Assembly (NCBI RefSeq): GCF_000384075.1
Contig: NZ_KB913025.1
Span: 705,584-769,583, forward strand
Origin: Methylovulum miyakonense HT12
GTDB lineage: Bacteria; Pseudomonadota; Gammaproteobacteria; Methylococcales; Methylomonadaceae
Length of the DNA: 64,000 nucleotides
Direction of reading: 5' to 3'
Shown: one piece after another, positions 37,229 to 49,996 of the stretch
Layout of the letters: the number at the start of each line of letters is the position of its first letter
Position numbering within the stretch: position 1 is the stretch's first letter
Notes under the pieces: generated by a model
The model's database searches: none
Seen by the model: the letters and a program-made list of their open reading frames with translations, nothing else
Told to the model about the DNA's origin: nothing
Program-made: the position numbers and the translations under genes

Positions 37229-39325
37229 TTACGAAGATTTTTTAATGATGCCATCTGCAATATGCGCTGGGGTTTCATTGTATTTTTCAAACTGCATGCT
37301 ATATGTAGCCCTTCCCTGGGAAGTCGAGCGCAAATCTGTCGCATAACCAAACATCTCTGCGAGAGGCACTTCACAACTAACTACCTTTCCCGAAGGCAAA
37401 TCCTCCATCCCCTGAATTATGCCCCGTCGCCTATTGATGTCGCCGACCACATCGCCCATATATTCTTCAGGAGTGACCACTTCCACCTTCATGATTGGCT
37501 CAAGTAAAACTGGAGCCGCTTCACTCAACCCTTCGCGGAAGCACATTGATCCAGCAATCTTAAAAGCCATTTCGTTCGAATCGACATCATGATAAGAACC
37601 ATCGAACAACGACACCTTTACATCTAAAACAGGGAAACCAGCCAATACACCACTTTTTAGCTGCTCCTGCACACCTTTATCTACCGCCGGTATGTATTCT
37701 TTAGGAACAACACCACCAACAATTTCATTTACAAACTCATATCCCTTCCCTAGCTCTAATGGCTCTATCCTTAGCCATACGTGACCATATTGACCACGAC
37801 CACCAGTTTGCCTTATAAACTTTTTTTCATGTTCGACGGTTTTCCGGATAGTTTCCCTATAAGCGACCTGGGGGTTACCTATATTTGCATCAACATTAAA
37901 TTCCCTTTTCATCCTATCGACGATGATCTCGAGATGCAACTCGCCCATCCCGGATATGATCACCTGACCAGATTCATCGTCAGTATTAACCCTGAATGAC
38001 GGATCTTCTTGCGCCAACCTAGCCAAAGCAACCGTCATTTTATCTTGATCTGCTTTCGTTTTAGGCTCAACCGCTATCGAAATAACCGGATCTGGAAAAT
38101 CCATTTTTTCCAAGAGGATAACATCACCTACGTCACACAATGTGTCACCTGTCGTCACATCCTTAAGGCCAATAGCCGCCGCTATATCGCCCGCAAACAC
38201 TTCTTTGACCTCTTCCCTGCTATTTGCGTGCATTTGCACGATACGCCCAACACGCTCTTTTTTCTTTTTTATCGGGTTATAAAGTACGTCTCCAGAATTT
38301 AAAACCCCAGAATAAACCCTGAAAAAAGTTAGCGTGCCTACAAACGGATCCGTGGCAATCTTAAAAGCAAGAGCCGAAAACCCTTGGCCATCATCAGCAA
38401 ACCGCTTTACTTCCGTCACCTCATCCTCCAACACACCTTCAACAGGAGGTATATCAATAGGGGAAGGCAAATACTCAATCACCGCATCCAACATTGCCTG
38501 AACGCCTTTATTTTTAAAGGCCGAACCACAGAAGGCCGGAACAATCTGATTTTCTATCGTCCTGAATCTTATCCCTGACTGTATTTCTTCATCCGTCAAA
38601 AAACCTGTTTCAAGATACTTTTCCATGTATTCTTCATTTGCTTCCGCAGCAGATTCAAGGATGTTTTCCCTCCATTTTTCGCACGCGGGACGCATCTCAT
38701 CTGGTATGCCATGCTCAGAAAAACTCATGCCCATATTGGCATCATCCCAATATATAGCCTTCATTTTCACCAAATCCACAACACCCCTGTAATTCTCCTC
38801 GGATCCAATTGGCAATTGCATAGGGACTGGATTAGCACCCAACCTAGCCTTTATTTGATCAATTACCCGAAGAAAATTCGCACCCGTCCGATCCATCTTA
38901 TTTACAAAGACCAAACGGGGAACCTTGTATTTATTTGCTTGACGCCACACCGTCTCCGACTGGGGCTCAACACCACCCACCGCACAAAATACCGCACAGG
39001 CACCATCCAAAACACGCAACGACCTCTCTACCTCAATCGTAAAATCGACATGCCCAGGAGTGTCTATAATATTTATACGATGCTGATCGAACTGTTTTTG
39101 CATCCCGCTCCAAAAACATGTCGTTGCGGCGGAGGTTATTGTAATACCCCTTTCCTGCTCTTGCTGCATCCAATCCATTGTCGCAGCGCCATCATGCACT
39201 TCACCTATCTTATGGGATACGCCCGTATAATAAAGTATCCGCTCTGTAGTTGTGGTCTTACCGGCGTCAATGTGCGCCATAATGCCAATATTGCGATACC
39301 TATCTATTGGAGTTTTACGAGCCAC
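37229..39325 (-). CDS. fusA: Elongation factor G
   Basis: EF-G drives translocation and, with RRF, ribosome recycling. The 698-residue GTPase has [16 protein letters not shown] (P-loop about 17-25), DTPGHVDFT (switch II) and NKMDRTGA, then domains II-V ending in [12 protein letters not shown]. Length and context (rpsL-rpsG-fusA-tuf) identify it as the housekeeping translocase. Codons are A/T-rich compared with the neighbouring tuf gene. 21 nt after rpsG. Confidence 0.99.
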   Translation of the reverse strand: MARKTPIDRYRNIGIMAHIDAGKTTTTERILYYTGVSHKIGEVHDGAATMDWMQQEQERGITITSAATTCFWSGMQKQFDQHRINIIDTPGHVDFTIEVERSLRVLDGACAVFCAVGGVEPQSETVWRQANKYKVPRLVFVNKMDRTGANFLRVIDQIKARLGANPVPMQLPIGSEENYRGVVDLVKMKAIYWDDANMGMSFSEHGIPDEMRPACEKWRENILESAAEANEEYMEKYLETGFLTDEEIQSGIRFRTIENQIVPAFCGSAFKNKGVQAMLDAVIEYLPSPIDIPPVEGVLEDEVTEVKRFADDGQGFSALAFKIATDPFVGTLTFFRVYSGVLNSGDVLYNPIKKKKERVGRIVQMHANSREEVKEVFAGDIAAAIGLKDVTTGDTLCDVGDVILLEKMDFPDPVISIAVEPKTKADQDKMTVALARLAQEDPSFRVNTDDESGQVIISGMGELHLEIIVDRMKREFNVDANIGNPQVAYRETIRKTVEHEKKFIRQTGGRGQYGHVWLRIEPLELGKGYEFVNEIVGGVVPKEYIPAVDKGVQEQLKSGVLAGFPVLDVKVSLFDGSYHDVDSNEMAFKIAGSMCFREGLSEAAPVLLEPIMKVEVVTPEEYMGDVVGDINRRRGIIQGMEDLPSGKVVSCEVPLAEMFGYATDLRSTSQGRATYSMQFEKYNETPAHIADGIIKKSS

Positions 39326-39346
39326 GCTACATAAGACCTAATTTAA

Positions 39347-39817
39347 TTAAAAGCGGTAATGAGAGAACGCCTTATTAGCCTCAGCCATTCTATGAGTATC
39401 CTCACGCTTCTTAGCAGCATTACCTTTGCCTTCAAAAGCATCCATTAACTCACCTGCCAATTTAGAAGCCATCGTCCTTTCGTTTCTTTTGCGCGAAGCA
39501 TCAATCAACCAACGCATTGCCAAAGCCATACGCCTAGACGGCCTAACCTCAACCGGAACCTGATAAGTCGCACCACCAACCCTACGCGACTTAACCTCAA
39601 CCCTTGGCTGAACATTTTCTAACGCCTTAGACAACACATCTAAAGGAACCGAATGACCTTTGTTCTCAATAACATCAAGAGCACCATAAACAATCGACTC
39701 AGCCACAGACTTTTTACCGCTATCCATGATCATATTCATGAATTTGGTCAGCATCACGCTATTAAATCTTGGATCTGGAATAATCTCTCTTTTAGTTGCA
39801 ACTCTTCTTCTAGACAT
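39347..39817 (-). CDS. rpsG: 30S ribosomal protein S7
   Basis: S7 nucleates the 30S head and in E. coli represses the str operon. The 156-residue protein begins [18 protein letters not shown] and has [24 protein letters not shown] (about 77-100), with a tail ending AFSHYRF. 18 nt after rpsL, shorter than the E. coli rpsL-rpsG spacer where S7 binds. Confidence 0.99.
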   Translation of the reverse strand: MSRRRVATKREIIPDPRFNSVMLTKFMNMIMDSGKKSVAESIVYGALDVIENKGHSVPLDVLSKALENVQPRVEVKSRRVGGATYQVPVEVRPSRRMALAMRWLIDASRKRNERTMASKLAGELMDAFEGKGNAAKKREDTHRMAEANKAFSHYRF

Positions 39818-39835
39818 TTTTTTTATCCAATATTC

Positions 39836-40210
39836 TTAACTTTTTGGCCGCTTAGTTCCATACTTAGAGCGCCCGCATTTTCTGTTATTTACACCAGAAG
39901 CATCCAAACTACCACGAACAACGTGATACCGCACACCAGGCAAATCCTTAACCCTGCCACCCCTTATCAACACCACGGAATGCTCTTGAAGGTTATGGCC
40001 TTCGCCACCTATATAACTACTTACCTCAGCCCCATTAGTCAACCGAACCCTGGCCACTTTACGTAAAGCTGAGTTTGGCTTTTTAGGTGTCGTCGTATAA
40101 ACACGGGTACACACACCCCTGCGCTGAGGACACGCCTCCAACGCTGGCACATTACTTTTTTCAATTCTTTTAGCACGGGGCTTACGAACCAATTGGTTAA
40201 TCGTGGCCAT
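39836..40210 (-). CDS. rpsL: 30S ribosomal protein S12
   Basis: S12 monitors decoding at the A site. The 124-residue protein from ATG 40210 equals E. coli S12 in length. The [17 protein letters not shown] and [13 protein letters not shown] segments carry the wild-type lysines (positions 43 and 88), so the gene predicts streptomycin sensitivity, and the aspartate after K88 is the RimO methylthiolation site. An in-frame extension upstream to 40261 is not family-like. It opens the str set behind a good promoter. Confidence 0.98.
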   Translation of the reverse strand: MATINQLVRKPRAKRIEKSNVPALEACPQRRGVCTRVYTTTPKKPNSALRKVARVRLTNGAEVSSYIGGEGHNLQEHSVVLIRGGRVKDLPGVRYHVVRGSLDASGVNNRKCGRSKYGTKRPKS

Positions 40211-40336
40211 ATTTATTTTTCTCTCCGATATACAATTAACTGCCAGACAATATTTCACCAACCATCAAGTAAAACTTACTGACAGTCAAAATTGTTTTCG
40301 TCTTATCTAAATCGCTTTAACTTATGTTAGCAGGAT

Positions 40337-40365
40337 ATTCTACTTTGCTATAACGCGCAGGTCAA
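40337..40365 (-). promoter_or_regulatory. Sigma-70 promoter before rpsL
   Basis: On the minus strand TTGACC (40360-40365) and TAGAAT (40337-40342) are separated by exactly 17 nt in the 182-nt rpoC-rpsL gap. The predicted start near 40330 gives a leader of about 120 nt. The boxes are downstream of neither a terminator nor another gene, so rpoC read-through probably adds to rpsL expression... the rpoC stop itself lies on the far side of rpsL transcription, at 40393. Confidence 0.65.
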
Positions 40366-40392
40366 GCATATTTTAAATATCATTTAGTTTAC

Positions 40393-43300
40393 TTAAATAT
40401 TCAAGGCTTGCTTCAATGCCTCTTCAGTATCTACAACCGGAACACTGGCCATATCTACCGACTGATGTTGCATAAATTTATTTTTCCGATTTTCATGGTA
40501 AGCCAACCCGGTTCCTGCCGGGATGAGGCGACCGACGATCACGTTTTCTTTAAGCCCTTGCAAGCTATCACTTAATCCTCTAACAGCGGCATCAGTCAAC
40601 ACCCGGGTTGTTTCTTGGAAAGACGCTGCGGAAATAAATGATTCGGTCGCCAAAGAAGCCTTAGTAATGCCTAACAAAATAGACTCGAAACTAGCCGGGA
40701 TTTTACCTTCCGTTTCCATCCTATCATTTTCGACCCTTACCGCGGCACGTTCGACTTGGTCGCCTTTCAGGAAGGCAGTGTCCCCGGAAGCGGTAATTTC
40801 AACCTTTCTAAGCATTTGACGAATGATACATTCAATATGCTTGTCGTTAATTTTTACCCCTTGCAAACGATAAACATCCTGAATTTCTTTAACCAAATAG
40901 TTCGCCAACTCTTCGATACCCCTTAACCGCAAAATGTCATGGGGAGTCAACTCACCTTCAGCAATCGTTTCGCCTTTTTCTACATATTCACCTTCGAAAA
41001 CAGTAATATGCCTCCATTTTGGGATGAGGGTTTCAACTTGCTCCCCCTGGGCGTCAGTAATAATAACCCGTTGCTTGCCTTTGGTTTCCTTTCCAAAAGA
41101 AATTGTCCCGCTAGTTTCAGCAAGAATCGCCGGGTCTTTGGTCTTACGCGCTTCAAACAGATCTGCTACGCGTGGCAAACCACCCGTGATATCCCTTGTC
41201 TTACTTGACTCTTGCGGGATCCTGGCCAGAACGTCACCAACCTTTACTTCGCCACCATCTTTAATACCAGCAATAGCCCCTGCCGGTAAAAAATATTGTG
41301 CCGGTATATCAGTTCCTGGCAACGAAATGCCATTGCCGTCTTGGTCAATCAACTTGACCATTGGACGTAATTCCTTACCTGCACTACCACGTTGCTTAGG
41401 ATCCGTGACCACAAGAGAACTCAAACCGGTCACTTCGTCAGATTGTTTTTGTACGGTCACGCCGTCGACAAAGTTAACCAACTCAACAAACCCGTCCACT
41501 TCAGTAATAACAGGATGGGTGAACGGATCCCAAGTGACGATGATGTCCCCGGCACTGATTTTGCTGCCTTCTTGCACGGACAGCACCGCACCGTAAGGGA
41601 TTTTATAACGCTCCCTTTCACGGCCATAATCATCGACAACACAGACTTCGCCGGATCTGGAAACCGCCACCAAGTTACCTTCCCGGTTGGCAACTGATTT
41701 TAAGTTACTCAACCGGACAGTACCGGCAGATTTGACCTGGACGTTACTGATAGCCGCTGACCGTGATGCCGCCCCACCGATATGGAAGGTACGCATGGTC
41801 AACTGGGTACCGGGTTCACCAATTGATTGCGCAGCGATTACACCCACCGCCTCACCGATATTAACATGGTGTCCCCGGCCTAAATCACGGCCATAACAGG
41901 CGGCACAAACACCATGCCTGTTCTCACAAGTTATCACTGAACGGACGATAACCTGGTCGACACTATGGTCATCAAGCACAGAAACCCAATGCTCATCCAA
42001 CAATGTACCGGTCGGAACTATGATGGTTTCACCATCCGGAGCCATGACATCGTTCACGACAACCCGGCCCAATACACGCTCAGATAATGGCTCGACGACA
42101 TCCCCGCCTTCAATGATAGGCATCATGACCAAACCATCTTTGGTGCCGCAATCTTGGCCTGTAATAACCAAATCTTGCGCCACGTCCACCAAACGGCGCG
42201 TCAAATAACCGGAGTTCGCCGTTTTCAAGGCGGTATCCGCCAGACCTTTACGCGCACCATGGGTGGAAATAAAGTATTGCAATACGTCCAAACCTTCACG
42301 GAAGTTTGCAGTGATTGGCGTTTCGATGATCGAACCATCCGGTTTTGCCATCAAACCACGCATACCCGCCAACTGCCTGATCTGTGCCGCCGAGCCCCTA
42401 GCACCTGACTCAGCCATCATAAAGATGGAGTTGAAGGATTTTTGTTTTACGGCGTTGCCTTCGGCATCAATAACGGACTCTTCGCCTAACCCGTCCATCA
42501 TGACCTTTGCAACCTGGTCATTGGCATGCGACCAAATGTCAACAACCTTGTTGTACCGCTCACCATCCGTCACCAAACCTGATGAATACTGGCTTTGTAT
42601 CTCATTAACTTCAGCTTCAGCCGAAGCAATGATGTCAACCTTCTTGGCCGGTATCGCCATATCCTCGATACCAAAAGAGACCCCAGAAATCGTTGCATAC
42701 CTAAAACCCAGGTACATCAATTGGTCCGCCAGCACCACCGTATCCTTATTGCCCAGATAACGGTAGCTGTAATTTATCAACCGGGAAATGTTCTTTTTGG
42801 TCATATCACAGTTGACCAAGTCAAACGGCATAAGACCAGGGACGACTTCCCATATCAGGCCTCTTCCTACCGTAGTCTTAACACGATGAGTTTTTTCTTC
42901 AATTTCACCCTGTTCATTTAATATCTTTTGGGTGATACGCAACTCGATTTTTGCTTGCAGCTCGACCGTTTTTGCCTGTAAGGCCTTATGTATTTCGCCC
43001 ACATCCACAAAAATACTGCCATCGCCTTTGGCATTAATTTTTTCACGGCTAATGTAATAAAGCCCTAATACCACGTCTTGGGACGGGTTAATTACTGGCT
43101 CGCCATTTGCGGGCGACAAGATATTATTAGTCGCCATCATTAGGGTTCTGGCTTCCAACTGCGCCTCGATGGACAACGGAATATGCACCGCCATCTGGTC
43201 ACCGTCAAAGTCGGCGTTGAACGCGCTACAGACCAAAGGATGCAACTGGATCGCCTTGCCTTCAATCAGGATGGGTTCAAACGCTTGGATACCCAACCTG

Positions 43301-44589
43301 TGCAAAGTTGGCGCACGGTTCAACAAAATGGGATGTTCGCGGATTACTTCTTCGAGAATATCCCAAACCTCCGTGCCTTCACGCTCAACCATTTTTTTGG
43401 CTGCTTTGATCGTCGTCGCCAAACCACGGAACTGCAATTTGCTAAAAATGAACGGCTTGAACAATTCCAGCGCCATTTTTTTCGGCAGGCCGCATTGGTG
43501 CAGACGCAAAGTCGGCCCGACCACAATAACGGAACGGCCTGAATAATCGACACGTTTGCCAAGCAAATTTTGGCGGAAACGGCCTTGCTTGCCTTTGATC
43601 ATGTCCGCAAGGGATTTTAACGGCCTTCTGTTAGTGCCAGTTATGGCGCGGCCACGCCGGCCATTGTCCAACAAGGCATCGACCGATTCCTGCAACATCC
43701 GCTTTTCGTTGCGCACGATGATGTCGGGTGCGTTCAAATCCAACAACCTGTTCAACCGGTTGTTCCGGTTGATGACCCGGCGGTACAAATCGTTCAGGTC
43801 AGAGGTCGCAAAACGTCCGCCATCCAAAGGCACCAAAGGGCGCAATTCGGGTGGCAAGACAGGCAAGACCTGCAAAATCATCCATTCAGGACGGTTCTTG
43901 GAACTCAACAAGGCGTCCATGACCTTAAGGCGCTTGGCGTATTTTTTGATCTTTGTTTCTGAGCTGGTGGAATTAATCTCCTCACGCAACACATTAACTT
44001 GCTCTTGCAAATCAATGGCTTTCAGCAATTCATAAATCGCTTCCGCACCCATTTTTGCAACAAAATCATCACCATGCAGCTCGACCGCATCCAGATATTC
44101 ATCATCTGTCAACAATTGGCCTTTATCCAGCGGGGTCATGCCCGGATCCAAAACCACAAAAGATTCGAAATACAGCACGCGCTCGATTTCGCGCAAGGTC
44201 ATGTCCAACAATAAGGCGATTCTGGACGGCAAAGATTTCAAAAACCAGATGTGCGCCACAGGACTGGCCAAGTCAATATGCCCCATCCGCTCACGGCGGA
44301 CTTTTGACAACGTGACTTCAACGCCACATTTTTCGCAAATGACGCCACGGTGCTTCAAACGCTTGTACTTACCGCACAAACATTCATAGTCGCTGACCGG
44401 GCCAAAAATTTTGGCGCAAAACAAACCGTCTCGCTCAGGCTTAAACGTACGGTAATTGATGGTTTCCGGTTTTTTCACTTCACCGTAAGACCAGGATCGG
44501 ATCATATCTGGCGAGGCCAGCCCGATGCTAATTCCATCAAAATCGTCTGCACGACCTTGACGCTTTAAGAAGTTCATTAAATCTTTCAA
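40393..44589 (-). CDS. rpoC: RNA polymerase beta' subunit
   Basis: RpoC supplies most of the catalytic centre. The 1398-residue protein has the N-terminal zinc site ([19 protein letters not shown], about 70-88), the Mg-binding NADFDGDQM at about 458-466, the bridge helix/trigger loop region ([18 protein letters not shown]) and the second zinc site ([15 protein letters not shown]). Length close to E. coli RpoC (1407). It follows rpoB after 74 nt. No intein or insertion beyond the gammaproteobacterial pattern was seen. Confidence 0.99.
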   Translation of the reverse strand: MKDLMNFLKRQGRADDFDGISIGLASPDMIRSWSYGEVKKPETINYRTFKPERDGLFCAKIFGPVSDYECLCGKYKRLKHRGVICEKCGVEVTLSKVRRERMGHIDLASPVAHIWFLKSLPSRIALLLDMTLREIERVLYFESFVVLDPGMTPLDKGQLLTDDEYLDAVELHGDDFVAKMGAEAIYELLKAIDLQEQVNVLREEINSTSSETKIKKYAKRLKVMDALLSSKNRPEWMILQVLPVLPPELRPLVPLDGGRFATSDLNDLYRRVINRNNRLNRLLDLNAPDIIVRNEKRMLQESVDALLDNGRRGRAITGTNRRPLKSLADMIKGKQGRFRQNLLGKRVDYSGRSVIVVGPTLRLHQCGLPKKMALELFKPFIFSKLQFRGLATTIKAAKKMVEREGTEVWDILEEVIREHPILLNRAPTLHRLGIQAFEPILIEGKAIQLHPLVCSAFNADFDGDQMAVHIPLSIEAQLEARTLMMATNNILSPANGEPVINPSQDVVLGLYYISREKINAKGDGSIFVDVGEIHKALQAKTVELQAKIELRITQKILNEQGEIEEKTHRVKTTVGRGLIWEVVPGLMPFDLVNCDMTKKNISRLINYSYRYLGNKDTVVLADQLMYLGFRYATISGVSFGIEDMAIPAKKVDIIASAEAEVNEIQSQYSSGLVTDGERYNKVVDIWSHANDQVAKVMMDGLGEESVIDAEGNAVKQKSFNSIFMMAESGARGSAAQIRQLAGMRGLMAKPDGSIIETPITANFREGLDVLQYFISTHGARKGLADTALKTANSGYLTRRLVDVAQDLVITGQDCGTKDGLVMMPIIEGGDVVEPLSERVLGRVVVNDVMAPDGETIIVPTGTLLDEHWVSVLDDHSVDQVIVRSVITCENRHGVCAACYGRDLGRGHHVNIGEAVGVIAAQSIGEPGTQLTMRTFHIGGAASRSAAISNVQVKSAGTVRLSNLKSVANREGNLVAVSRSGEVCVVDDYGRERERYKIPYGAVLSVQEGSKISAGDIIVTWDPFTHPVITEVDGFVELVNFVDGVTVQKQSDEVTGLSSLVVTDPKQRGSAGKELRPMVKLIDQDGNGISLPGTDIPAQYFLPAGAIAGIKDGGEVKVGDVLARIPQESSKTRDITGGLPRVADLFEARKTKDPAILAETSGTISFGKETKGKQRVIITDAQGEQVETLIPKWRHITVFEGEYVEKGETIAEGELTPHDILRLRGIEELANYLVKEIQDVYRLQGVKINDKHIECIIRQMLRKVEITASGDTAFLKGDQVERAAVRVENDRMETEGKIPASFESILLGITKASLATESFISAASFQETTRVLTDAAVRGLSDSLQGLKENVIVGRLIPAGTGLAYHENRKNKFMQHQSVDMASVPVVDTEEALKQALNI

Positions 44590-44663
44590 GAGCTTGTCCT
44601 CTTTAAAATAGTCTCTGGCATAATCCAGAGCAGGCTATCATGTAGTAGCGGTAAACCACGCAG

Positions 44664-47600
44664 TTATTCGCGTTGTAATTCAATATCCACAGCCAATGAG
44701 CGAATCTCTTTAATCAAAACATTAAATGATTCCGGCATACCTGCTTCCATTTTATGGTCACCATCGACAATGTTTTTGTACATGCGCGTACGCCCTGTCA
44801 CGTCATCGGATTTAACGGTGAGCATTTCCTGTAACGTATAAGCCGCACCATAAGCTTCCAACGCCCAGACCTCCATTTCCCCGAAACGCTGGCCACCGAA
44901 CTGGGCTTTACCGCCCAACGGCTGTTGGGTGACGAGGCTATAAGGGCCGGTGGATCGGGCATGCATCTTGTCGTCGACCAAGTGGTTCAATTTCAACATG
45001 TACATATAACCGACCGTCACTTCACGTTCGAAAGGCTCGCCCGTCAAACCGTCGTAGAGGGTAATTTGCCCATGCTCCGGCAAGTCCGCCAATTTCAACA
45101 TGGTGCGGATGTCTTCTTCATCCGCGCCATCGAAAACGGGCGACGCCATAGGTACGCCCGCCACCAAGTTGGCGGCCATTTCCAAAATTTCTTTATCGCT
45201 AAAAGAATCCAGGTTTTCCTTACGGCCACTGCTGTTATAAATTTTACCCAGATACTCGCGGATCTCGTTGATCTTCGCTTTCGCTTCGAGCATTTTGCCA
45301 ATCTTTATGCCAAGGCCTTTGGCCGCCCACCCTAAATGGGTTTCCAAAACCTGCCCCACGTTCATACGCGATGGTACGCCCAAAGGGTTCAAGACAATGT
45401 CAACGGGATTGCCATCGGCGGTATAAGGCATATCTTCTATGGGTCTAATCATAGAGATAACCCCTTTGTTTCCATGGCGGCCCGCCATTTTGTCACCTGG
45501 TTGGATACGCCGTTTCACGGCCAAATAAACTTTGACCATTTTCAGCACGCCAGGTGGCAAATCATCACCCATCGTAATTTTTTTGCGCTTGATTTCAAAC
45601 TTTTCATCAAAATCTTTGCGTTGTTGCTCAATTTGGGCGGCGACCGTTTCCAATTGCAGGTTAATCTCTTCATCCTGCATCTTTATTTTCAGCCAATCCG
45701 AGCGCTTCAAACCATCCAAATAGTCTTTGCTAATCTCAGTGCCTGCACGCAATCCTACGCCAGACATGGCGATTTTACCTACCAGCAACTTGGCAACACG
45801 CAAGAAGATGTCTTCTTCAAGGATTTTTAACTGGTCATCCAAATCTTTTCTATAGCTTTTGATTTGTTCATGCTCAATATCCAAAGCACGTTTGTCTTTT
45901 TTAACCCCATCACGGGTAAAAATTTGGACATCAATTACAGTGCCTTCGATACTGCTAGGGACGCGTAACGAGGTATCCTTTACGTCGGCGGCTTTCTCGC
46001 CAAAAATCGCCCGCAATAACTTTTCTTCAGGCGTCAACTGTGTCTCGCCTTTAGGCGTGACTTTACCAACCAGAATATCGCCACCTTTAACTTCAGCCCC
46101 CACATAGACAATGCCGGACTCATCCAATTTTGCCAACGCTTCTTCACTGACATTAGGAATATCCGCAGTGATTTCTTCCGGGCTGTGCTTGGTGTCACGT
46201 GCGACACAAGTTTTTTCTTCAATATGAATCGTGGTGAACCGGTCTTCTTTGACAACCCGTTCAGACACTAAGATAGAGTCTTCGAAGTTGTAACCATTCC
46301 ATGGCATAAAGGCAACCAACATGTTCTGCCCTAATGCCAACTCACCCATGTCCGTAGACGGGCCATCGGCAACAATGTCGCCAGCATTGACAATATCACC
46401 AGGCTTGACCAACGGTTTTTGGTTAATGCATGTATTCTGGTTGGAGCGGGTATATTTAATTAGATTGTAAATATCTACACCCGGACTTCCTGTTTCGGTT
46501 TCGGTGTCATTTACCCGGACAACAATTCTTGCCGCATCGACGGCTTCAATTTTACCGCCGCGCTTGGCAACTACCGTAACACCGGAGTCTTTAGCTACAG
46601 TCCTTTCCATACCAGTACCCACCAACGGCTTTTCGGCCCTGAGGGTCGGTACGGCTTGGCGTTGCATGTTCGAACCCATTAAGGCGCGGTTGGCGTCATC
46701 ATGCTCCAAGAACGGAATAATAGATGCGGCGACCGAGACAATTTGTTTGGATGACACGTCCATGTATTGGACGGTATCCGACATTGCCAAGGTAAACTCG
46801 TCTTTATGCCGGCATGAAACCAATCCGTCCACCAACTTGCCGTTCCCGTCGACCGCGACACTCGCTTGCGCAATAACAAACTCGCCTTCTTCAATGGCAG
46901 ACAAATAATCGACTTGATCGGTTACGACACCATTTACCACTTTTCGGTAAGGTGTTTCAAGAAAGCCATAATTATTGGTGCGCGCATAAACGGACAAAGA
47001 GTTTATCAGACCGATGTTCGGGCCTTCAGGCGTCTCAATCGGGCATACGCGGCCATAATGTGTCGCATGTACGTCACGCACCTCGAAACCAGCGCGTTCG
47101 CGAGCCAAACCGCCGGGCCCCAAAGCGGAAACCCGGCGTTTATGTGTCACCTGCGACAATGGATTGTTCTGGTCCATAAACTGCGACAGCTGGCTAGAGC
47201 CAAAGAATTCCTTAACTGCAGCCGAAACCGGCTTCGCGTTGATAATTTCTTGCGGCATCAATCCTTCTGAATCCGCCAAAGTCAGGCGTTCCTTAACTGC
47301 ACGCTCAACCCTGACCAAACCGACACGGAATTGGTTTTCGATCATTTCACCGACCGAGCGGACACGGCGGTTCCCTAAGTGGTCAATGTCGTCAACATTA
47401 CCATTGCCATTACGGATGCTGATCAATTCTTTCAGCACATCAATAATGTCGTCTTTAGTTAGCGTACCTGGCCCGACAATTTCTTCACGGCCCAAGCGGC
47501 GGTTAAATTTCATCCGCCCTACCGTCGACAAATCATATCTGTCATCGGTAAAAAACAGGTTTTGGAACAGGTTTTCAGCCGACTCTTTGGTAGGTGGCTC

Positions 47601-48737
47601 ACCAGGGCGCATCATACGATAAATTTCAACTAACGCTTCCAACGTGTTAGTTGTCACATCCAGCCGCATGGCATTACTGATGTAAGGCCCCCGGTCCAAA
47701 TCATTAACAAAGAGGGTATTGATTTCAGAGATGCCCTTTTCTATACATCTTTCAATCAATGCATCGGTAATTTCATCATTGACATTGGCAACCAACTCTC
47801 CGGTCGATTGATCAACAACATTGTGCCCTAAAATTTTGCCAATAAGGTACTCGCGCGGGACTTCAACTTCAGTCATACCCACCTTGTTCATTTCGCGGAT
47901 ATGCTTGGCCGTAATCCGGCGGCCTTCTTCCACCAACACTTGCCCGTTGAACTTGATATCAAACGCGGCAATTTCACCACGCATCCTTTCAGGGACAATG
48001 TGGAATAGGCAGCGATCGGAACCCAGTGCGAACTTATTGGTTTCGAAGAAAATCCTAATCATTTCTTCATTGTCGAAACCCAAAGCCCTAAGCAAAATAG
48101 TGGCCGGAATTTTTCTGCGACGGTCTATCCTGACATAAACACAGTCTTTGTGGTCAAATTCAAAGTCTAACCATGAGCCGCGATAAGGGATGACCCGCGC
48201 ATTAAACAGCAATTTCCCTGACGAATGGGTCTTTCCTTTATCGTGGTCAAAAAAGACCCCTGGAGACCGGTGTAATTGGGAGACGATAACCCGTTCAGTA
48301 CCATTGATGACAAAAGTTCCATTTTCCGTCATTAAGGGTAGCTCGCCCATGTAAACTTCCTGTTCACGAATATCTTTTACAACTTTCGCATTCGCAGGGG
48401 CTTCTTTGTCATAGATGACCAGACGCACTAACACCCGTAAAGGCGCGGCAAACGTCGCTCCGCGTTGCTGACATTCCCTTACATCAAATACTGGCTCACC
48501 TAAGCGGTATTTCACATATTCGAGGGCAGCATAGCCAGAGTGGCTCTCAATGGGGAACACGCTTGAGAATGCTGAATGCAAGCCTATATCGGCACGTTTT
48601 TCAGGGTTTACGCCTAATTGCAAAAAACTGGCATAAGAGTTGATCTGAGTTGCCAAAAGATAGGGGACTTCGAGTACTTCGGTGCTTTTGCCAAAGTTGT
48701 TTCGAATACGCTTTTTTTCGGTAAAAGAATAGGACAT
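44664..48737 (-). CDS. rpoB: RNA polymerase beta subunit
   Basis: RpoB forms the other half of the active-site cleft. From ATG 48737 the protein has 1357 residues and begins [18 protein letters not shown], matching the family start; GGAAG lies just upstream. An ATG 24 nt earlier (48761) has no ribosome site. The rifampicin region ([25 protein letters not shown]) carries the wild-type D, H and S at the common resistance positions. The C-terminal [25 protein letters not shown] block is complete. Preceded by a hairpin attenuator in the rplL-rpoB gap. Confidence 0.99.
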   Translation of the reverse strand: MSYSFTEKKRIRNNFGKSTEVLEVPYLLATQINSYASFLQLGVNPEKRADIGLHSAFSSVFPIESHSGYAALEYVKYRLGEPVFDVRECQQRGATFAAPLRVLVRLVIYDKEAPANAKVVKDIREQEVYMGELPLMTENGTFVINGTERVIVSQLHRSPGVFFDHDKGKTHSSGKLLFNARVIPYRGSWLDFEFDHKDCVYVRIDRRRKIPATILLRALGFDNEEMIRIFFETNKFALGSDRCLFHIVPERMRGEIAAFDIKFNGQVLVEEGRRITAKHIREMNKVGMTEVEVPREYLIGKILGHNVVDQSTGELVANVNDEITDALIERCIEKGISEINTLFVNDLDRGPYISNAMRLDVTTNTLEALVEIYRMMRPGEPPTKESAENLFQNLFFTDDRYDLSTVGRMKFNRRLGREEIVGPGTLTKDDIIDVLKELISIRNGNGNVDDIDHLGNRRVRSVGEMIENQFRVGLVRVERAVKERLTLADSEGLMPQEIINAKPVSAAVKEFFGSSQLSQFMDQNNPLSQVTHKRRVSALGPGGLARERAGFEVRDVHATHYGRVCPIETPEGPNIGLINSLSVYARTNNYGFLETPYRKVVNGVVTDQVDYLSAIEEGEFVIAQASVAVDGNGKLVDGLVSCRHKDEFTLAMSDTVQYMDVSSKQIVSVAASIIPFLEHDDANRALMGSNMQRQAVPTLRAEKPLVGTGMERTVAKDSGVTVVAKRGGKIEAVDAARIVVRVNDTETETGSPGVDIYNLIKYTRSNQNTCINQKPLVKPGDIVNAGDIVADGPSTDMGELALGQNMLVAFMPWNGYNFEDSILVSERVVKEDRFTTIHIEEKTCVARDTKHSPEEITADIPNVSEEALAKLDESGIVYVGAEVKGGDILVGKVTPKGETQLTPEEKLLRAIFGEKAADVKDTSLRVPSSIEGTVIDVQIFTRDGVKKDKRALDIEHEQIKSYRKDLDDQLKILEEDIFLRVAKLLVGKIAMSGVGLRAGTEISKDYLDGLKRSDWLKIKMQDEEINLQLETVAAQIEQQRKDFDEKFEIKRKKITMGDDLPPGVLKMVKVYLAVKRRIQPGDKMAGRHGNKGVISMIRPIEDMPYTADGNPVDIVLNPLGVPSRMNVGQVLETHLGWAAKGLGIKIGKMLEAKAKINEIREYLGKIYNSSGRKENLDSFSDKEILEMAANLVAGVPMASPVFDGADEEDIRTMLKLADLPEHGQITLYDGLTGEPFEREVTVGYMYMLKLNHLVDDKMHARSTGPYSLVTQQPLGGKAQFGGQRFGEMEVWALEAYGAAYTLQEMLTVKSDDVTGRTRMYKNIVDGDHKMEAGMPESFNVLIKEIRSLAVDIELQRE

Positions 48738-48794
48738 ATCGCTTCCAAACTTTTTCGTCATGGATTGTTTCTACTGTACGATTTAGAGTAAACA

Positions 48795-48824
48795 GTAAAA
48801 GGCCGGTGACTAAAGCCACCAGCC
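48795..48824 (-). terminator. rplL-rpoB attenuator hairpin
   Basis: On the minus strand GGCTGGTG pairs with CACCGGCC (8 bp with one G.U) around an 8-nt loop, followed by TTTTAC. In other bacteria a partial terminator in the same place lowers rpoBC expression relative to rplJL. A perfect 14-bp palindrome AAGACCTAGGTCTT (48833-48846) stands just upstream of it and might be an RNase III-type processing site; that part is speculation. Confidence 0.65.
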
Positions 48825-48863
48825 ATACTTAAAAGACCTAGGTCTTGATGTGGGTCAATATTA

Positions 48864-49238
48864 TTATTTAATATCGACTGTAGCGCCTGCTTCTAACAGT
48901 TGCTTTTTAATGTCTTCGGCTTCGGCTTTAGGCACGCCTTCTTTCAAAACAGTTGGCACACCTTCAACCGCGTCTTTTGCTTCTTTCAAGCCTAAGCCAG
49001 TGATGGTCCGGACTGTTTTAATAACAGAAACCTTGTTTTCGCCAAAACCAGTCAGGATGACATCAAACTCTGTTTGTTCTTCAACTGGAGCGGCAGCGGC
49101 GGCAGGAGCGGCGGCCACAGCCACAGCGGCGGCAGCGGAAACGCCAAATTTTTCTTCCATCGCTGAAATTAATGCGACGACTTCCATGACGGTCATGTTA
49201 GATATAGCGTCCAAGATTTCTTCTTGTGATAATGCCAT
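48864..49238 (-). CDS. rplL: 50S ribosomal protein L7/L12
   Basis: L7/L12 dimers form the flexible stalk that recruits translation GTPases. The 124-residue protein has the N-terminal dimerisation helix region ([34 protein letters not shown]), an alanine-rich hinge ([18 protein letters not shown]) and the globular C-terminal domain (EFDVIL...[21 protein letters not shown]). 48 nt after rplJ. Confidence 0.99.
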   Translation of the reverse strand: MALSQEEILDAISNMTVMEVVALISAMEEKFGVSAAAAVAVAAAPAAAAAPVEEQTEFDVILTGFGENKVSVIKTVRTITGLGLKEAKDAVEGVPTVLKEGVPKAEAEDIKKQLLEAGATVDIK

Positions 49239-49286
49239 TTTTTGTTCCTCGAAATATATTTAGTTTTAACAGGTTAGATATAAAGC

Positions 49287-49814
49287 TTACGCCGCTTCTT
49301 TCTGATCTCTGATCGCCGCCACTGTGCGAACCATTTTTGCATGCGGTTCGGCCAAAGTACGGACAAATTTCTCTACTGGTGCCTTGATCACAGACATCAG
49401 CATACTGATAGCCTGATCGCGGGTTGGCAAACTTGCCAAACGGGCCAATTCGGATGAGTCATAAAGCTGACCTCCAATTGCCACTACCTTAGGGATTAAT
49501 TTGTCATGACCTTTGGCAAATTCGCCAATCAGACGCGCCGCCGAACCAGGATCCTCCATTGAGAATGCAATCAACAAAGGCCCGACTAAGCCACTTTGCA
49601 TACATTCAAATTCGGTTCCTGCCACAGCACGTCTTGCCAGGGTATTTTTTACGACCCGCAGATAAACGCCTGTTTCTCTCGCTGTTTTGCGCAGTTCGGT
49701 CAGTTCCGTTACGGACATGCCACGGTATTCCGCTGCAATTGCAGAGTGAGCTTTAGCGGCGATTGCAGCAACTTCTTCTACGACAGCTTTTTTGCCATCC
49801 AAATTTAGCGCCAC
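49287..49814 (-). CDS. rplJ: 50S ribosomal protein L10
   Basis: L10 anchors the L7/L12 stalk and in E. coli represses rplJL by binding the leader. The 175-residue product begins at GTG 49814, five bases after GGAGG, and reads [35 protein letters not shown], with [13 protein letters not shown] near residue 55. The non-ATG start next to a strong ribosome site is consistent with the usual controlled translation. Confidence 0.97.
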   Translation of the reverse strand: MALNLDGKKAVVEEVAAIAAKAHSAIAAEYRGMSVTELTELRKTARETGVYLRVVKNTLARRAVAGTEFECMQSGLVGPLLIAFSMEDPGSAARLIGEFAKGHDKLIPKVVAIGGQLYDSSELARLASLPTRDQAISMLMSVIKAPVEKFVRTLAEPHAKMVRTVAAIRDQKEAA

Positions 49815-49996
49815 GCTTACCTCCGATAGTTTCTGAATTATTCAGATTGATAATATGCGCCTTAAGAACAGGCGCTCCATAACGGCTCTTTCCCTATTTT
49901 AATTTTTAGGTCTAGCCTCCGTCTACGCAGGAAATTAAGTCTTACAACACCTGCGGTCTTTGACGGTCACCGCTCGCACGGCAACCCAAAGTCTTT
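49815..49996 (-). ncRNA. Ribosomal protein L10 leader (cis-regulatory RNA)
   Basis: The 182-nt rplA-rplJ gap holds several conserved-looking hairpins in the position of the L10 leader. On the minus strand these include GCGCCT-loop-AGGCGC (49857-49875) and TCTGAA-TAA-TTCAGA (49832-49846) just before the GGAGG of rplJ. The known leader binds the L10-(L7/L12) complex and controls translation. Identification is by position and hairpins, not by a covariance model. Confidence 0.7.

Noticed and set aside
44664-48737. Possible intein or resistance change in rpoB/rpoC
   Set aside because: All conserved blocks run through without insertion, and the rifampicin-region residues look wild type.
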